Assembly: GCA_013397455.1 (NCBI GenBank)
Contig: VYZB01000030.1
Span: forward strand, 641,924 to 705,923
Source of the DNA: Crotophaga sulcirostris
Lineage: Eukaryota; Chordata; Aves; Cuculiformes; Crotophagidae
Direction: 5' to 3'
DNA: 64,000 nucleotides
Both the position numbers and the translations under genes were made by a program. The stretch's first letter is position 1, and each line of letters opens with the position of its first letter. A model generated the notes under the pieces. That model was not told the DNA's origin. It searched no databases and worked only from the letters and a program-made list of their open reading frames with translations. Shown here piece after piece: positions 1 to 12,700 of this stretch.

Positions 1-104
1 GAATTTCAGTGCCACCAGGGAGGCGATACAGGGCAGAGAGCAGACAAGCACAAAGACTCTCCAGCTGTGGAACTGGTAGTTGGTTCCCATACTGAACCCC
101 CAGC
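1..104 (-). CDS. SV2B: SV2B coding exon 4 of those visible (partial, cut by window start)
   Basis: This exon starts at 104 after a clean acceptor (TGTTTCCAG|GCTGGGGG) and runs off the left edge. Its first two bases complete a glycine codon begun in the previous exon, followed by 34 codons (residues 276-309 counted from the ATG at 13849). The peptide begins WGFSMGTNYQFHSW and continues with a hydrophobic stretch, RVFVLVCSLPC to ALKF. In SV2 proteins this is the luminal loop after helix 5 followed by transmembrane helix 6. The pattern is SV2B/SV2C-like; the overall gene assignment comes from the N-terminal exon. Helices 7-12 and the large luminal loop must lie beyond the window. No stop or frameshift is seen. 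Confidence 0.93.
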
Positions 105-1927
105 CTGGAAACAGCAAGAGCCAAAGAGTAAAAATACTGACCAGGCATTCTGAGTTTTTCTCTCCTAAAGCAGCTCTGAACTTTACAGCTCTGTTTGACA
201 AGGGGACAGGTTGAAAGTTTGCTATTCTTCGTAATCACGGCTCTTAGAGGCTCAATAGCTTGCTCAGTAGATAAGAGCAAGTGAGTTCATGTTCGTTACA
301 GAAAATGGAACATACTTGCTCAGGCTCTGCCTTTTAAAAATCTTTTAACTTTGAGTTTAGAAATCGCCCTGTGATAAGAATAGCTCCATGCAGCTATAGG
401 CAAGTAAGGCTAGGAAAAGGTAGAGGAATCAGGACCAAAACTTATTGCTGTTCAGAAATGTTACAAAAAGTTTTAAATCTCTGATTTGAGAGGCACGTTA
501 CAGACAGCTCCTCCCCATCTTACACTTCACACATGTATTTCACATTTTATGGAAGCGAGCCAGGAAAGTGAGTGTGTTTTCTTCCAAATCTACAAAACCT
601 GAGCTGGGATTCAAACCCAGAAGAATCAAGATCCTAATCCTGCATTTGAGATTCCTCTTTTCCTGCTGTCTGACCAGATCAGATATTCCCCTGCTAAGGA
701 CTAGAAAGTACAGCACCATTCTTATATTGCTCCATTTACTTTCCCTAGGCTCAAATCTCAGAAGGAATGTTAAATTATTTCTTTATCTATAAACATTTTT
801 ATTCACATAATAAGGAAATCATCAAGCAATGGTGTTTGCAGAGGTCTCATCTGAGTCAGTCATGGTGTTCTACTTGTTTCACAAAGTTCCAAAATAGTAG
901 GTGGAACATGGGAAATCAAAAAGAGGAGCTTTAAAAAACCAACATCAAAAAGTCGTCTGAAAAATAAATGTGATATAATTATATAAGGGCAAATGTAGTT
1001 GCAGATAATATAATTATTTCAACTGGACACCACTATGCAGTAAGTTTGCATGTTTGTTCCAATGGTCTCTGTCATATCAATTAAAACCATCAACATTTCT
1101 TTATCCTGAGTGTACTTTAAACGTGGTAAAAATGGACTGATAGATAGGAAAATGTTAGTGTTTTTCTTCACGGTCTTTAAGGTCTGTCCTACTTTCCTCA
1201 AACAGGATTTTGCAAGCAGCTGGCGTCACTGAATACTGAAGGAATTAATCTTTTCCAGTAGATATTTGTTTTGGATGTTTTCCTAGTATATACATGAGTT
1301 ACAGGGCATACCATGTGACATGCAGATTTTTGCTCCTGAGACCACAAATATCTTTCGGAGTCCACCCACCTACTTTTCCTCTCTGACTTCCATCTCCGAG
1401 CAGGGAACTGATTTCACTTTTCAGCTGAGTGAGGTGAAGTCAGATGTGACTCTAACCCACCCCATAGTGGGGAGACATGGTGCCAGATACACAGCCCAGG
1501 AGTATTGACACCAGCTAAGGAAAAAACATGTGCTGTCCTCAGTGCCATAATTCATAGCATCTAGTAATTACCTGATTAATATTGCTTATTTTTGATAATT
1601 GGATCAATTTCTGCAATATAAGCTCAGTCCAGTTTCCCTGACATTTAGATTAAAAGCTCAGGCTCTGACAGGATAATTCAGGGGGTGTACTTGAAGCTTC
1701 TAATGTAAAACAGTCCTCATCAGCCCTATTTACAGCCTTACTATCAGTCATTCAATCATGCAGTCAATTTATCAGACCTTTTGCGTGCACTTCAGGTATC
1801 TCCTATTTTCAGTGTTGTTTACATTGGGATGTGTAAGGCCTGACTAAGACCATCTGTGCGGGGTTTTGGGGTCATGCAGTGATGCAAGAATTGGCATTGT
1901 CGAAAGTTGAAAGTACAAAACAATTAC
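105..1927 (-). other. SV2B: SV2B intron between the two leftmost exons
   Basis: This is a phase-1 intron of 1823 bases. The donor at 1927 reads TACG|GTAATT and the acceptor at 105 reads TTTCCAG. It contains a short MIR-like fragment near 575-650. Otherwise it is AT-rich unique sequence in which I see no gene. Short open frames here, such as one at 1320-1508, have no recognisable motif. Confidence 0.9.
575..650 (+). mobile_element. MIR-like SINE fragment
   Basis: The stretch GAGCTGGGATTCAAACCCAG resembles the MIR consensus segment that contains the diagnostic motif GGATTCGAACCCAG. Similarity was judged by eye against remembered consensus, and divergence is high, as expected for an amniote-age SINE. 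The limits are approximate. Confidence 0.45.
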
Positions 1928-2079
1928 CGTAATGTGGGATGATGCTCCAAGCCATTGCTGAAGCAAAAATGCCACCAATCATCCAGAACATGCAAAGCCA
2001 GCTCAGGTGTTCTCCTCTCTTCTCACGAGATAGGAATTCAGAAAAATAGGCAAACACGATGGGGAGGGATCCCCCAATA
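1928..2079 (-). CDS. SV2B: SV2B coding exon 3 of those visible (helices 4-5)
   Basis: The exon has 152 bases. It starts at 2079 after TTTTCTCCTCAG and ends at 1928 with donor G|GTAATT. It begins in phase 2 (T completes a glycine codon), carries 50 full codons (residues 225-274) and leaves one base. The peptide contains IGGSLPIVFAYFSEF, the end of helix 4, then a charged cytosolic loop LSREKRGEHLSW, then a hydrophobic helix 5 (LCMFWMIGGIFASAMAW) ending IIPHYG. The loop with REKRGEH is a near-invariant SV2 signature between helices 4 and 5 of this 12-helix major facilitator family member. The reading frame is intact and joins correctly to both neighbours. Confidence 0.95.
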
Positions 2080-2711
2080 CTGAGGAGAAAAAATGGCACA
2101 TGGGAAGAACAAGAGTCATCTTTAGTGTCTTTGTAGTTAGAATTGTACACGTAAAATTGAAGCTTACACTCACAGATGCAATGCAAAAAAGTGTGACTTG
2201 TTGGAAAAACGCAAATCTCTCTTTGGCTGGACTGGTCTTAGACATCAAAGATAAACAAGATCCTTCTCATGCTCTGAAAGCTGAATGTTTTATAAAGTTT
2301 ATATAAAGCCAATGTATTTGCCTTCTTTTCACCTAGACATTCTGTTATTCTGTGATCGCTCATTTTAGGAAGGCAAAATACAGGCAAGCAGTGGGAATGG
2401 CTGGGAGTTTCAGTGGAGGCCCTGGCAGTAAGGACTGTAAACCAAGGTGGGCATTTGTCAGTCTCACTCATGTTTCTGTACAATTTGGGCAGTACCAGAA
2501 AAATGTCAATGGCCAAACTTTCTTACTACTAACACTTTTAAGTGTCAAAAGTGAGGTAACACAACCACACATGTTAAATTGCGATGCCTTCCCAGCTCGG
2601 TACCAGAGATACTTGTCCTGAGCAGCCTTCCTTCTCCCACCCTGCACGCCCACACAGCCAAACTGTGATGGGATTTCACGAGGACACAGGATGAATTCAC
2701 CAGTTACCCAC
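2080..2711 (-). other. SV2B: SV2B intron, 632 bases
   Basis: This is a short phase-2 intron. The donor is CTCGG|GTGGGT at 2711 and the acceptor TCTCCTCAG at 2080. A GTAACT three bases further on could compete as a donor, but only the upstream choice restores the conserved glycine and the reading frame. Open frames in it run on from the exons or are antisense to them. I see nothing else in it. Confidence 0.9.
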
Positions 2712-2892
2712 CCGAGGCCTGAGATAAGGCGGCAGAAGAGGAAGAATCCATATCCCTGGACAAAGGAAGAGAGGAACGCAAAGGCAGCATTGATTGCAAG
2801 TGATATGATGAGGCATTTCTTTCTTCCCAGTTTGTCAGCGAGGCCACCCAGCATGACAGCCCCCACCATCATTCCTAAGTAGACTATCAAGC
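2712..2892 (-). CDS. SV2B: SV2B coding exon 2 of those visible (helices 2-4, MFS motif A)
   Basis: The exon has 181 bases. It starts at 2892 after a strong pyrimidine tract (CTTTCTCTCTCTTCCAG|GC) and ends at 2712. Phase 1 in and phase 2 out match both neighbours. Residues 165-223 cover helix 2 (LIVYLGMMVGAVMLGG), the cytosolic loop GGLADKLGRKK at 179-189, helix 3 (CLIISLAINAAFAFLSSF) and the start of helix 4 (FFLFCRLISGL). The loop is the major facilitator superfamily motif A (G-x3-D-x2-G-R-K/R-K/R), which supports a transporter-fold membrane protein. SV2 proteins sit in synaptic vesicle membranes, bind synaptotagmin and modulate calcium-triggered release; transport substrates remain debated. 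Confidence 0.96.
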
Positions 2893-4582
2893 CTGGAAGA
2901 GAGAGAAAGCGATGGTGATTTTGATAACCAGGTAGAAATAGGATGCAATGTAGAAGTAAATTTTAAATTGCCCATATGTTAGCTGATGTCAAACCTGCAT
3001 ACTATGCAATAAAGTAGAGATACCCACACCCTGCCTGCAAATCAGTTATCTCAGATAAAAGACTCTCTGTCCGTTGGCAGAACTTTATTTCCTCATGTTT
3101 CCCCATGAGCTTGCATTGTTCCCTATTGCATTGCCTCATGCAATGTTGAATTGACATACCCTCATTTGACCAGACCCACATCTTTCTTTCCCAGCCTCAC
3201 TGCTCACATATCCTCTGCACGTAAGCAATGGCCAGGCATAAGCAGCTTAGGCTGCACGTGTCCCAGCTATGTGCTACCAACGATGCAACAGAATTCTGAT
3301 GTCTTAAATCTGCTAACCCCCCTGAGCACAATGAAACTGAAGATGTGGAGGGAGGAAGCTCTCTCTGGCTGCTGTTGTTGCTCAGAAAGCTATGAGAGCA
3401 GAGAGACAGCTAAAGTGTGGCTAAGTCTCTTTGCAGGTTACCTATCCTATCCATGCTTCCTTTGCAGTAAAGCATCTCTTTCACTCTCCGCTTTTCCCAG
3501 CTTGATCTGAAAGGATCAGTCTGTTACAGAGACTCACCTTGTGTAGCACTGCTGCTTCCTTAGTTACTGAGCCAAGATCTGGCATCTCACTAAAAGACAA
3601 CTTACAGTAAAGAGTGCGGTCTTGATCTGAGAGCTTCAGGAGAAAGGAGAACCTACCGCTTGTCTTCACAGTTTGCTCTATAAAGTTATCACTCTGACAT
3701 TGTTAAGAAAAATGGATTCTTTTTTTTAACTTGATTTCATTAGATCTTCTACTATGGGGTTCTCAAAAGACAATTTCAGTGACTACATTTAGTGCCAGCC
3801 TGAGTAGGAGAGAACTGTTTCTTCTCCAAGTAAGCTGCCTGTACCCAGCTCACCACGTACTTGCAACACTGGCCTAGAAAACATAGCAGTTGTCCTTGGC
3901 TACTTTACTGACTCTGCCCCCAAGAGGGTCACCAATTACATTGCCTTTCCCTTTATGTGGCTACCAGTGTAATTAGCACTAATTAATAATGCTTACAGGT
4001 CCACGAATATTTTCACTCAATTATTTTATCTAATTTCCAAATTTAGAGACTTCAGTGAGCAAGAATATTCCCAGATTGAACAACAAGCTATGGTCCTTTT
4101 GTTAGTAAAATTCCTGTTGAAGCCTGCAGGAGTTATGATGTGAAAGGACAGTAGGATGAGATATGAAGCATTTAAAATTTAATAACAATCAGTGCTGGAG
4201 TGTTGGAAACATTGATCAGCTAGAGCAAAATGATTTGTACTGCTCTTAGGGAATAACATCTGGGAACTCATCAGTGCAGAGCTGGTTGCATATGGACCAG
4301 GACTTTGAAGGTTGTATTGGCCTCTGGGCTTCAGCTTTTTGTTTTAAGCTTGTCTGTGAACAAATCTCTGCTCATTCCTTTGAACCAGAGAAGATGTAAG
4401 GATGGAAGGGATCAGGCAGGGGTACATGTCTCCAAGGCTTCTCTGAAAAAACCTGGATGAGGCAAGATCACAAAGAGACAGACTTATGAGAAGGTAGATC
4501 TATGCTACTGAAATTCTTTTGAGTTTCAGTGCAAACGAAAAAGCCCTTCATGGTGTGTCCACTTGCTGTGTGTGGCTGTGGC

Positions 4583-4610
4583 TGTCCCTGCCTTAGACAA
4601 GGCAGGGACA
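4583..4610. repeat. Perfect 12-bp inverted repeat with 4-base loop
   Basis: TGTCCCTGCCTT is followed by the loop AGAC and then AAGGCAGGGACA, its exact reverse complement. It lies inside the 10.5-kb SV2B intron. In the transcript (minus strand) it would form a stable short hairpin. The stem is too short for an ordinary microRNA precursor, and pairing does not extend outward past the twelfth pair. Confidence 0.9.
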
Positions 4611-6189
4611 ACTCTTGGTGTCCAGCTGACTTGACTGCATGCTCTGATGTCTCTGTCAGCTGCTGACACGGAAGCCTTTGGGGCAGCACATCCAAGCACA
4701 GTTACTGCATTAGCAGTTCCTTGGCTGCTAAGCCACATACATCTCAGAGCTGTCTACTGCAAGCTAGTGGTCCACAGAGCTGTGTCACCATCACTGCATT
4801 TCAGAAGGCAGTAGTGGCAACTACTGTGTTTCCTGGGGAGCATGGAGGTGCAACAATAAACCGCTTCAGGGTGGAGGACCATCTGCTTGCTGAAAAGCAG
4901 AGCTTGCAGTGCTGGGAGTTCTTGAAGGAAAAAATGATGCCATGTCAGATTTAAGTCCCAGCTGAGCAGGGATTGAAGGAAACACCATAACTCAAGAAAA
5001 GCAGCAACTTTCCCTGAATCACTGGCTCCTAGTGAAGACAACGGATGCTGAGCAAGTAAATAAACTACCAAAATAGGAAACATTCCTATTCACTGACTGG
5101 AGAAATGCAGCTAAAAGAAACATTTTTCAGGCATGGTTGAAGAACATCCCTTTGGAGGGTTAATCCTCACCTTGAACCAAGTGTTGACTTCTCCTGAGAG
5201 CCAACACCTTCCCCAGGACCTGTTCTGTCAACCACATCACTTGGGAAACAAGGTGATGAATTTTTCGCAGTTCATCAATGTTTAAATAAGGTGATCAGTT
5301 TTACGGCTGAGAGCTCTTCTGTGCCACCCAGTAAAGGACTAACGCAGAGGATTATTTGGCAGTTGATCCTGTCTTTCAATTGTGAATGCCTGCGCTTGAT
5401 TTGAAATGCATTACTAAATTGAAAGCTATGCAGCAGAGAGCCACTGCAGCATTTGAAGGATGTCTCGTGTTGATCAGAAGTGGAAAAGTTCAGACTTCAG
5501 AAAACTTCCTGTTCCATAGCAGGGTGGTGGGGTCACCTTTCTATGAATAGTTCTGCTCTCTCTTCTAGCCACATAATGGGCAATCAGGATTTTGTGTGTC
5601 AAAGGCAGAAACTTTGTTCTTGCCTCTTAACAGCCTTTGTACCAGAACCATAGCAGAGGATCTTGGCAGTGCAATTGTACCTCCACCATAAGCCTGTGGC
5701 TCTGTGCAATCAACACCCACATTCCCTGCCCCACTGTACTGACCAAGCTGTCCTGGTGAGGTGATCTGAAGGTGCATAAAGGTTTCAGATACTGGTCTGT
5801 GACAGTCAGAGAAGGCAGCTACACAGCTGAGAAACTGGGGTCTCTTTCTCATTATCTTTGGCCTCCAGCTTGTTCGCTGAAGTGCAAATTACAAGGCAGA
5901 GCTGTGGCAAAAAAACTGTTTCAGTCCAAAACCTTTCTGAAGGAAGAATCTTAATGCAGTGCTGTGAGGTTTAATGCTTTTACTCTGGCTCCAGAGCTAC
6001 ATTTAATGGAGCAGTTCTGATCTCAGCCAGCAGACAGAAGTGATGATGCACCCTTTATCTATCTACTCACTGGTTCATCACAGCCACCCATCTGACAGAG
6101 AGCCCTGCCAGCACCGAGTAAGTGGCTCACAGCACATCTCAGCCCACACGGCCAGACAGCAACAAGGAAGAAAAAAATTATCTTCCGGC

Positions 6190-6238
6190 TTTTTTTTTGT
6201 TTGGTTGGTTTTTGTGTTTTTGGTTTTTTTTGTTTTCC
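6190..6238. repeat. T-rich low-complexity tract
   Basis: This is about 50 bases made almost entirely of T and G, with T runs of 8, 5, 5 and 8. It gives rise to hydrophobic-looking open frames (runs of F, V, L, W) that are only composition effects. It may be the decayed tail of an old retroposed copy read on the minus strand, but no element body was recognised next to it. Confidence 0.8.
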
Positions 6239-9200
6239 AGAGAAAATCCCTGCATGGCAGATGTTCGTTCAAATCCTCTTAATAACAGAAAATGTCCCAG
6301 GTCAGGAGGAGGTGGAAGAGGTTGTTACTCTCTTCTAGTTGGTGATTTACTGCAGCTGAGTATCCTGGCCGGTGGTAGGGCAGCCACCTCTCTTGCCAGC
6401 CCAAGAGTGGGCTTAGCATGGGATGTGGCAATGTTTGAAACTGGGCATCAAGAAGTGGAATGGAGTTGCTTTTGTGGGCAAATCTCTCCAAATTCTGACT
6501 GAGAAGTTCAAATTTGTGCTGGAAGGGAAGATTGTATCTCTGCAACACAGAATCCATCAAATGGCTTGCAGCAGAGCTGTTAATGTCACAAACTCGCTTA
6601 GAGGAGGTGGCTTTTATTGGTTATTCTATGTGATAAATGAATCGATGCATTATCCCATAGAAATTTAAAACAATGAAAAACTGGAAAACCTTATGACTGC
6701 TTGGCCAGTTTCTGAGGATAAGGATCCTGGTTATAGAAATGTTTACTTCAGGGCTGAAATAAAATCAGCAGGACACTTTGTTATGATGAAGACATTCCTT
6801 TTGGGAAGACTTCAAGTTCTGGCCAATGTTATTAGACTTTTGGGGGCAGTTGCTATAAAACACTCTGTCAGCAGATAGATTTGGGACCCAAGATGCAGAA
6901 CTACATCAAGCTTTGCAGAATTCTGTGTCCTGGATTAAAAATAAGGTGACGGGGACTCAGGGAAAGTGGAAAAGTTACCCGTAAGTTCTCCATGCAGGAG
7001 AGACGGGCTTCTGGAAAACACAGTGATGGTTGTTACCTCTGAAAGAGATTCAACTCATATCAAGGAAACTAAAATTTTAAGAAGTAGACCAAGAAAAGTG
7101 ATTGCTAAATGGTATTTCTTCTGCTGTGTCACTTCTGTCCACCAAAAGTTCTAGGGAACAACATTACAATGGTCTGTACCAGAAGCTTGACTTCAAACCT
7201 CATTTCAGACCACGCAGACTTAGACTGTGCTAGGAGGACTCAGCTTCCAAATTTACACATGCAGTAGTCAGGTGAAATGTTAAGTGTAACCCTGAATAAG
7301 CCATTATTTTCAGACTATTCCACAAATAATGGAGTATAATTTATGCCTGTGGGAAAGTCTGCAATAGCCTCCCGTAAAATCTGTGGAAAACAGAAGCACA
7401 GAAATTCTAAGAATAAATTTTGGATTATTACTCATGCAGTGCTGAAGCTATAAGGAAAATATGTGACCACTGACTGGGATTATTCCCACTAGAAAAAAGG
7501 TAACATATATAGCATTTTCACACTAAGAAATTTATTAGCCTTTACTGAAGATGTGTGCTGCTTGTTAGACAGGAATTTTCAACTTAAAAGCTGAGCTTCT
7601 AGAAATAGAGAAAGGCAGATACAGCACATGGCTATGTTTGTGCTAAACTCTTTTTACTATTTCAGTATGATTAAAAGTAGACTTACAAGGCCTTCAGAAA
7701 GGAAAAAAACCTCAAAGTTTATCTAAATCTCCATCACAAGCATGAATTTCTTCCATTGACAGTTAATGGAATTAAAGTTCTTTGAAATGAGGCACATCTG
7801 AAGATAATCCCTGTCAAATCAGGACACAGATTCAGGAAATAAATGGAAAATTCAAGCAGAAAAAATCCAGCTCAATGGGAAGAATTAGTCCCAGAGTCCT
7901 TGGGGCTATCAGGGAGGTGGGGAAGCTGCCTGGGTTTGGATGCAGGGTTGTCTCACTTCTGCTAACAGGTCTGTACAGAAACAGTAACCACAGGAACATG
8001 GAAGATCCTACCTGCCTTCAAAACCCAGGCCATCACCACTACAGCCCTACAGTAAAAAAAAAAACCCACAGCTTTTGAAGGGTGAAGGCATTTGGACAAG
8101 AGAAAAGGGTTAGGACCTTATATATCTTGCAGTTCAAACTGTAGCAAAACCAAAATCAAAACACTCTGAGCAGTGTAGCATCTGGTATACAAGGATGCAC
8201 TTTATGGACACAAAGAAAATTTTGTGAGTCAGGTCTGGATAATTTGGTAGATGGAAGAGGAAAGGCACAGGATCCAACTGTGTGTGAGTGATTTAACAAG
8301 AGGAATAAACCCCAGCAGTCTTGACTGTCTTGTGCTGCAGTGATGGCCACATGTCCCAGAACAGGGGATGGGCTCAGCAGAGGATGAACTGAAGGCTGAG
8401 TGGTCTTTTTTTCCCTTTCTTCCTGGAATTTCTTAGCTGCTTTTGCTTGTAGCCTTATTAGTGCTTTCCCCAAGAATCTCCTTGACCTCGTAAATGGAAA
8501 TCAAGTGAAAGGGTAGTCTTGTTACACTTCCCTTGTTGACTAAGTACTAGGAGAAAGACTTCATCTACAGCTAACAGCTTTACCACTGAGACACAGATTG
8601 CGCATGTGAAATATGGCTTTCTGTTTTCGGAGATCTGGGGGTGGATATCGGGTGAATCTGGCTGCTGAGACGGAGGGGATTCTGCGTATGAAAGCCAAAG
8701 GTGGATGCATGAATCCACAAGCACTTTGATGCAGCACCAGCAAGGCAACGCACACCGAACACTTCAGCAAGCTCTGCCAGCACAGCGTGGGCGGCTGTTT
8801 ACACTCAGCCGGCTTCACAGTCCCCCCACAGGACTTGTCCATCACTACAATATTCATGGGACCATCTGGTTTCCCCTATCCAACCCCTCTGCTAAAGCAA
8901 AGTTTTCAACAGAGGAAGCCAAACAAATCCTTTGCTGTTAAATGAAAACCTGTTCGTGCTGGCTCTCGTCAGAAGAAATTCCCCCAGTCTTTATAAATGG
9001 GGACACAGCCATCCCCTTTTCATACCTGCACATGGTGCAGGGTCTTCCCAAATCAAAGAAGTCAAAAAGCCCCTTTTTGCCCCCTAGCATATCCCTACCG
9101 ATCAGGGTGATGATGCTCCTTGGGCTGCAGGAGCACGTCTCCCCTATAGCAAATTTTCAGCCAGGGATTCATGGCTGGCACTTGGGACGCGGACATTGGC

Positions 9201-9699
9201 AGATCTCACCAGGGTTTAGCCAGCTGCTGTGTTGTGGGTCCACGGCCATAGAGGTCCAAAACAGGCAGCTGTGGGCATGGCAGAGCAAGGGAGCCAGGGC
9301 TGGGCTTGTCTGAGCTTATCCAGAAAAAAAAAAAAGATGTGGAGAAAAGCCACTGAGCTCTGCCGAGGGGATTAGGATTTACTGTCATATCAGGTGAATT
9401 CAGGTCAATGAGAAGCCGAGGCCAGATTTTGTCTCAGCTGATAATCAAACATCCTCTTCACACAACTAAGAGCAGGGATATTGTTACACATCCCATTTAA
9501 CCTGACTCACATGTCCAAGCCTGTATTGCTATATAACTGCATAATTTCTAATAGGATTTTTTTTTCTATTTTTTTTTCATTTAACATTGTGAGGCTAAAA
9601 GTCTGCAAGATAATATCCTCCTTAAGATATTATTATTAAATCATAAAAGAAAAAAGGGATCTGTTTGCCTGAAAGACAGATTTTATTCTCTGCATTGAT

Positions 9700-9785
9700 G
9701 TGGCTGTTTTGCAGTTATGGGCAAAGCCCTTAAAAATTTTCTTGTCTCAATTTACTGAACTGTGAAATGATGATAGCACAACTGC
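9700..9785 (-). mobile_element. MIR-like SINE fragment
   Basis: In order, the stretch matches the reverse complement of the MIR core as I remember it: a piece like TGGGCAAGTCACTTAA, then CTCAGTTTACTC-like (here CTCAATTTACTGAACTGTGA), then AAATGATGATAGCAC. The collinear order of three blocks makes chance resemblance less likely. The limits are approximate. Confidence 0.55.
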
Positions 9786-12700
9786 AGTGCTGGGAATCTG
9801 GGAAGTCTGGTGGTTTAACTGTGCTTCCTTTTTTGTATGAAGGGTGTGGAAAAGTTTTAAACATTTCTTTGACACCATCTTTTATACTTGCTGTGTATTT
9901 ACTGCTCTATGCTTGCAAATATAATATTTAGTCCTCTGTGAGGTGATTAAAAGCACTTGAAGATATAAATGTATATGATATTTCTCCAAATAATGATACT
10001 GTGTGCCTTTCAGCAAATAAGTAGATACAAATTCTATGACTTTTCATATGATCATCTTTAAAAAATAAAAAAAAAGTCTGTTTCTCACAGTGCATTATGC
10101 TGAAAAAGAATATTCTGTTTCAGTAAATTTAAGAAATTAATTAATATTAAAACTACTGCTGGTAAAAACTCAGCAAAGCAGATTTATCAAAAAAATACAT
10201 AAAAATAACGTTGTTCCAAGTTACCAAACTTGTTATTAACAGCTACTGTTAAAAATCAATGAAATCAAACTGCTAAAATATATGCAGTTGTCATTTCTTC
10301 ATCTTCTAAATAGAATTTCATGTAACGAAAAAACTCCAAATATGTGTTTTGTCCCACTAGGGATATTTAGGGCTAAAATAGCTGTTAATTTGCATGTGAT
10401 GGTGAAATGTTTATTTTCAGAAAAAAAACGTAAACGTTTTCTAAGATGTGTTATATTCATTTCACACATTTCATGAAACACTGTGGGCATCTGTTTATTT
10501 GCAATTTTTGCATAATTTGGCCGTAATTTGCTTGATATTTTTCCATGCTTGCTTTCTGAGGGAGGAAAAATATGCAACAGAGTATTTAATGCAAAATTTC
10601 TTTTTAACAGAAGTTGAACCGCACTAAATTGGTCTTTAGAGGGCATCTACTTTAGCTGTCTTATTTCTCCCTTCCTATTTGTGCAAGATTTTGATTTCTT
10701 ACCTGATTTATTTCCCATTGTTTTCCCTCCTGGCCTCTCTTGTTATGGCTGAGGCCTTCTGTGTTTAAATAGTAGCAGCTGGAAGAAACCTCAGTTCCAC
10801 CTGGGATAACCTAATTATGTTTCCTTAGCAAAAAATGTGTTGAGAGGCGTGGTCGCTTGGGAGTAAACACGAGCTTGTCTGAAGACATCTATTGGTCCAT
10901 GAGGACAAGGTAAGGGGCAGTAACTCCTGTGGATGATGACCCCACATCCCTAAACTTTATCGTAATTTGAGGGAAAGTCGTGCCTTCTCTAATCAGCCTG
11001 CTGTTCATTCTGTGTAGACACACTTTGACAAAATAGTCACCGCGCATTAAGCAGAAATTGAGGTGAAGAGCTCTTTGATTGCCACCTATTATTTTGCCAA
11101 GTCAACCTATAAGTGTCATTGAACTCTGAGTATCAGCAAGATCAACGTGCGATAGGACAACCCGTGGGCTGTCAGAGGACTGGAAACCCTGAGGGAAATG
11201 AGCATGTGTTGGAGGTTCTGAGCTTTGTTAGGAGACAACATTTTCTAATTGTTGGTGGATGTGTGCTGAAGTTAATCCAGGAAAGGTTTTGGGGAAGATT
11301 ATGTTCTTGTTTCCATCAATAGCACTTCTCCAACCTCCTACTGCAGCAGCTGATACCTGTATGCTCGTACCATGCCAGCTCCCTGCAGCTGCTCAGAAAA
11401 GGAATGAAGCCCTCTTGCAGGGGCAGTGCTTGAGACACTAGGTTGTGCTGAGGGCAGGTCTTACCCAAACCTTGTGTCCCTGCCAGACCTCCAACATCCT
11501 CTGCTCCCTGCTGCTGCTCTTGGATAGACAGAAACTCCCATCCTCCTCTCCAGATGCAGAAATTACTCTTCCTCTCTTACGCTGTCCAACTCCTGGTACT
11601 CACTTTCTCACCACCCTGACTTCTTGGTGCCCTTAGGTATTGATCACTCATATCAGTTCACCACTCTGCAGACTAAGGCTTTCAAAAACAAAATTATTTT
11701 TTTTTTTGCAAAGGATCATCTCACAAACCTCATATCCGAAAGGAAACCTGCAGCAGAGGAACATCTAGCAGACAAGAAGTATGTTTAACAAGTAAAACAG
11801 ATTGAATCAGAGCTCTGCCTCACATACAATGCTGATCAGTAACAACTAAGTGCTGCCATAAATATCCACTTTTCTCTCTATCTCAGACTAATATGAATTA
11901 ACTTTTCTTGCTTTCATGAGAATTATGTTTTTCCTCATGTTAAAGCCACAAGGCAGGGTGAATACAACCTTTGAGAGCAGTTCTCCCAAAAAAACCAGCT
12001 AAGGAGAGAGGAAATCGTGCTGCAAAACAGTGTTCTTAAAACTTATATTTAAAAGTGGATAGGAAAGACAGCAAGAAGAGTGTTCTTCCCCTAATTAGCA
12101 ATTCCAGATTAGTTTGGTTAATGTGTGGGAGGTTGGAGCTGGGATTGCATACAGACCCAAATGTCTCCTTGCTTGTTCAGAGCTTATCAGAACATCCTGA
12201 ACTTTCAGCCTTGCAAATACTGAGATGGAAAAAGCAGAATGAGCTCTCTGGGGAGATTTCTTGTTCATTTTTACCTGTGGGTGGGCCAGAAATACTTCAA
12301 AGCCAGATTTTCTTGTGACATTTGAAGTTTTCTGACTCGAGTGCCTGCCAGAGCTTGAGCTCTATGGAGAAAGATATTTTGGGGGTCAGAGTTTTAGAAG
12401 AATTCAGCTTTCATGTAGTCACCAAAATAAATGACCTGTTTTCTAAAAAGGTTTCACCACTGAAGAGGCACCCAGCCTGGTGTCCCATAGTGAGTTAGTG
12501 AATTCAGAAGTCCTTTTGAAATCAGGATTGAGTTGTGAGTGATTTGCTTTTAGATATCCGACCTGAGATATTTCAAGCTAGATATTTTAAGTGATTTGTG
12601 AAGTAAAATATTTTAGCAAACTCTTTTAAGACACAAAAATGAGTACAAACCTAGCTAACTATAGAAAAAAACATTCTGATCCTTGAGTTCAAAGAAAAAA

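Noticed and set aside
3533..3669. Minus-strand segment ending in CAAG|GTGAGTC, a possible extra SV2B exon
   Set aside because: No corresponding SV2 sequence is missing between the flanking exons, whose phases already join exactly, so this is a chance donor.
6040..6282. Hydrophobic open frames that look like membrane segments
   Set aside because: They come from the T-rich tract at 6190-6238; no conserved start, splice sites or family match.
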